Assembly (NCBI GenBank): GCA_945637225.1
Contig: CALZDE010000128.1
Coordinates: 1 to 6,054 of the forward strand
Direction of reading: 5' to 3'
DNA from: an uncultured Selenomonadaceae bacterium
GTDB taxonomy: Bacteria; Bacillota; Negativicutes; Selenomonadales; Selenomonadaceae
DNA: 6,054 nt
Numbering within the stretch: the stretch's first letter is position 1; each line of letters starts with the position of its first letter. The notes under the pieces are model-generated. The model saw only the letters and a list, made by a program, of their open reading frames with translations. It had not been told where the DNA came from and made no database searches. This document shows positions 4,324 to 6,054 of the stretch, one piece after another. Position numbers and translations under genes: made by a program.

Positions 4324-6017
4324 TATTCCTCTCCTCCCAGTACCATATTCTCAAGCTGAGCACCTGGAGCTACCATAGGAAGTACATCTTCATTGCCAGG
4401 TACAATTACATCAGCAAGGCCAGGACCTTCACTATCCAAAAATGCCTTCAGCTTTTCCTCAAAGCCATCCAAGCCTTCAATGCGTACTGCATTCAGGCCC
4501 ATAGCCTCTGCCAGCTTCACAAAATCAGTCTTGCCACCCAGTATGGTCTGAGAATAACGGTTGCCATAGAACATTCTCTGCCACTGGCTTACCATGCCTA
4601 ATACCTTGTTATGAAGAACTACAATCTTAACATCAATGCCATTATCTGCCGCAGTAGACATTTCCTGACAGTTCATCATAATACTGCCGTCACCGGTGAA
4701 AAGAACGACCTTCTTCTTAGGACATGCAACCTTCGCACCGATAGCCGCTGGAAGACCATAGCCCATGGTGCCCAGACCGCCAGAGGTAACAAACTGACGA
4801 GGGTTGCGTGCATTGAAGAACTGAGCCGCCCACATCTGATGCTGGCCTACATCGGTAACAGCGATGGTATTATCATCTACCAGCTTGCTGACAGTTTCAA
4901 TCAACTGCTGTGGCATGATGTAGTCGTGGCCCTTAGTCCAGTCAAAAGGATATTCCTTTGCATTCTTATTAACGACCTCATTCCACTCAGCAAAACGGCC
5001 CTTATAATCCTCAGCAGACTGATAAACGAGAGTACTGAAAATTGGCAGTGACCAGCGGAGGTCGCCCAAAACAGGATATTCAACATCTACATTCTTATTG
5101 ATTTCAGCACGGTCAACCTCAAAATGAGCAATCTTTGCCATAGGAGCAAACGCACTTAATTTACCAGTAACACGGTCATCAAAGCGCACACCAACACCAA
5201 TTAAAAGGTCACATTCCTGAACTGCCATGTTAGCAGCATAGGAACCATGCATACCTACCATGCCCAAGAAACCCTTCTGATTGGAAGGAATACAGCCAAG
5301 GCCCATGAGGGAGCTGACAACAGGGATATTAGTTCTATTGATAATATCGCGGAAAACTGCAGTCTGGTCAGAAAGAGTAAGGCCACCGCCGATGAAGAAC
5401 AGAGGACGCTCAGCATTTTCAAGAGCCTTCATTACATCCTCAATCTGAGACTCATCACCGGTGAAATTACCGCTGTAGCCACGCAGGGAAACCTTCTTTG
5501 GATATTCATAATCTATTTCAGTAGTGAAAACATCCTTCGCAATATCAATGACAACTGGACCAGGACGGCCGGTGCGGGCGATAAAGAATGCTTCACGAAT
5601 AACACGAGGTAATTCACTTGCCTTTTTAACAAGATAATTATGCTTGGTAATAGGAGTAGTAATACCTACAATATCTGCTTCCTGAAAGGAATCCTTACCG
5701 ATATATGGATTACCTACCTGACCAGTAAAGCATACCATAGGAATAGAATCCATATTGGCAGTAGCAATACCAGTAATAAGGTTTGTAGCACCTGGGCCAG
5801 AAGTAGCAAAGCATACACCAACCTTGCCAGTAGCGCGGGCATAGCCATCAGCAGCATGAACCGCACCACCCTCCTGACGAGTCAGGATATGTGGAAACTT
5901 CATCTTATAGAGTGCATCATATAAGTCCAGAACAGCACCGCCTGGATAGCCAAATACAACCTCTACCTTTTCACGTTTCAGGCTTTCCAAAACAGCCTGT
6001 GCACCATTCATCAACAA
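4323..6017 (-). CDS. ilvB: Acetolactate synthase large (catalytic) subunit
   Basis: This thiamine-diphosphate enzyme condenses pyruvate with pyruvate or 2-oxobutyrate to give acetolactate or acetohydroxybutyrate, the first common step to valine, leucine and isoleucine. From the TTG at 6017 it is 564 residues, the normal length. The N-terminal domain has GYPGGAVLDLYDAL and the catalytic Glu49 in TRQEGGAVHAADGYA. The middle domain has RFDDRVTG, typical of FAD-containing anabolic enzymes, not catabolic AlsS. The C-terminal domain has the cofactor motif starting GDGS (442) and ending LHNK (Asn470), then GMVSQWQRMFYGNRYS. One oddity is RQEGG where most relatives read RHEQG. The frame stays open to a TTG at 6035, but AAGGAGG (6032-6026) lies inside that extension and is 8 bases from the TTG at 6017; alignment to typical M-x-x-NGAQ starts also favours 6017. 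An ATG at 6011 is the alternative. It heads the ilvB-ilvN operon; the leader region lies beyond the window. Confidence 0.95.
   Translation of the reverse strand: MLMNGAQAVLESLKREKVEVVFGYPGGAVLDLYDALYKMKFPHILTRQEGGAVHAADGYARATGKVGVCFATSGPGATNLITGIATANMDSIPMVCFTGQVGNPYIGKDSFQEADIVGITTPITKHNYLVKKASELPRVIREAFFIARTGRPGPVVIDIAKDVFTTEIDYEYPKKVSLRGYSGNFTGDESQIEDVMKALENAERPLFFIGGGLTLSDQTAVFRDIINRTNIPVVSSLMGLGCIPSNQKGFLGMVGMHGSYAANMAVQECDLLIGVGVRFDDRVTGKLSAFAPMAKIAHFEVDRAEINKNVDVEYPVLGDLRWSLPIFSTLVYQSAEDYKGRFAEWNEVVNKNAKEYPFDWTKGHDYIMPQQLIETVSKLVDDNTIAVTDVGQHQMWAAQFFNARNPRQFVTSGGLGTMGYGLPAAIGAKVACPKKKVVLFTGDGSIMMNCQEMSTAADNGIDVKIVVLHNKVLGMVSQWQRMFYGNRYSQTILGGKTDFVKLAEAMGLNAVRIEGLDGFEEKLKAFLDSEGPGLADVIVPGNEDVLPMVAPGAQLENMVLGGEE
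4328..4338 (-). promoter_or_regulatory. Ribosome binding site of ilvN inside ilvB
   Basis: GGGAGGAGAGG (4338-4328, minus strand) lies in the last codons of ilvB, with its AGGAG core 7 bases from the ilvN ATG. It fixes the start at 4323 and, with the TAATG overlap, supports coupled synthesis of the two subunits. Confidence 0.75.
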
Positions 6018-6025
6018 AGGAAAAA

Positions 6026-6032
6026 CCTCCTT
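6026..6032 (-). promoter_or_regulatory. Ribosome binding site deciding the ilvB start
   Basis: AAGGAGG (6032-6026, minus strand) is a near-perfect Shine-Dalgarno sequence. It is 8 bases from TTG 6017, 11 from TTG 6014 and 14 from ATG 6011. It rules out the upstream TTG at 6035 as the main start and makes TTG 6017 the best choice. The bases beyond it, to 6054, show no recognisable promoter or leader element. Confidence 0.7.
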
Positions 6033-6054
6033 CAATACAGATTTAATAATAATT

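Noticed and set aside
4611..5612. Plus-strand ORFs opposite ilvB
   Set aside because: They are antisense shadows of a strongly conserved enzyme gene, with no ribosome sites or domain-like sequence.
6018..6035. Upstream TTG at 6035 as the ilvB start (570 residues)
   Set aside because: The AAGGAGG ribosome site lies inside this extension, and the family normally starts two or three residues before NGAQ.
6018..6054. T-box or leader-peptide control of the ilv operon
   Set aside because: Only 37 bases upstream of ilvB are present and none show such an element; it may lie outside the window.
1..6054. CRISPR arrays, insertion sequences, tRNA or rRNA genes
   Set aside because: No regularly spaced repeats, transposase-like ORFs, terminal inverted repeats of IS type or tRNA-like folds were seen.

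Overview
The window reads as chromosomal DNA of a low-to-moderate GC member of the Firmicutes. Supporting signs are strong AGGAGG-type ribosome binding sites, sigma-A promoters with extended -10 elements, a Gram-positive-type holin-like peptide, and an ilvB/ilvN pair. The style of the proteins suggests the class Negativicutes (a Selenomonas/Anaerovibrio/Megamonas-like anaerobe). That placement is an impression from the sequences and was not tested.

Layout. Positions 1-2268 (minus) encode a membrane hybrid sensor histidine kinase with its own receiver domain. Positions 2269-2515 are a divergent control region with one good promoter in each direction. Positions 2516-3058 (plus) encode a cysteine-rich YgbA-like protein ('nitrous oxide-stimulated promoter' family) with an added lysine/alanine-rich tail. 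Positions 3059-3406 contain no long gene but are densely organised: a 26-residue holin-like toxin peptide (3207-3287, minus), its promoter, a convergent plus-strand promoter for a candidate antitoxin RNA, several hairpins, and a strong bidirectional terminator. Positions 3407-6054 (minus) hold a compact operon: ilvB (acetolactate synthase catalytic subunit), ilvN (regulatory subunit, 1-base overlap with ilvB), and 20 bases later a C_GCAxxG_C_C-type cysteine protein, closed by the terminator at 3360-3396.

How the parts work together. IlvB and IlvN make acetolactate or acetohydroxybutyrate, the first common step of valine/leucine/isoleucine synthesis. The small cysteine protein is probably co-transcribed with them, but its job is unknown. 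The YgbA-like protein points to nitrosative stress; the kinase's signal and partner cannot be read from this window.

The most interesting part is the unannotated-looking 3059-3350 interval. It has the anatomy of a type I toxin-antitoxin locus: a tiny hydrophobic peptide gene and a convergent antisense RNA. The two promoters and transcript starts are inverted near-copies of each other: an identical 11-base -10 core, then blocks of 15, 4 and 6 bases with 23 of 25 positions identical. As a consequence the toxin mRNA's 5' end is complementary to its own 3' end over about 25 base pairs. The only two differences become G-U wobble pairs on the toxin strand but A-C mismatches on the antisense strand. 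This predicts a folded, translation-inactive toxin mRNA of the kind known for Hok, AapA1 and BsrG-type toxins, and suggests the antisense RNA promoter arose by inverted duplication of the toxin promoter.
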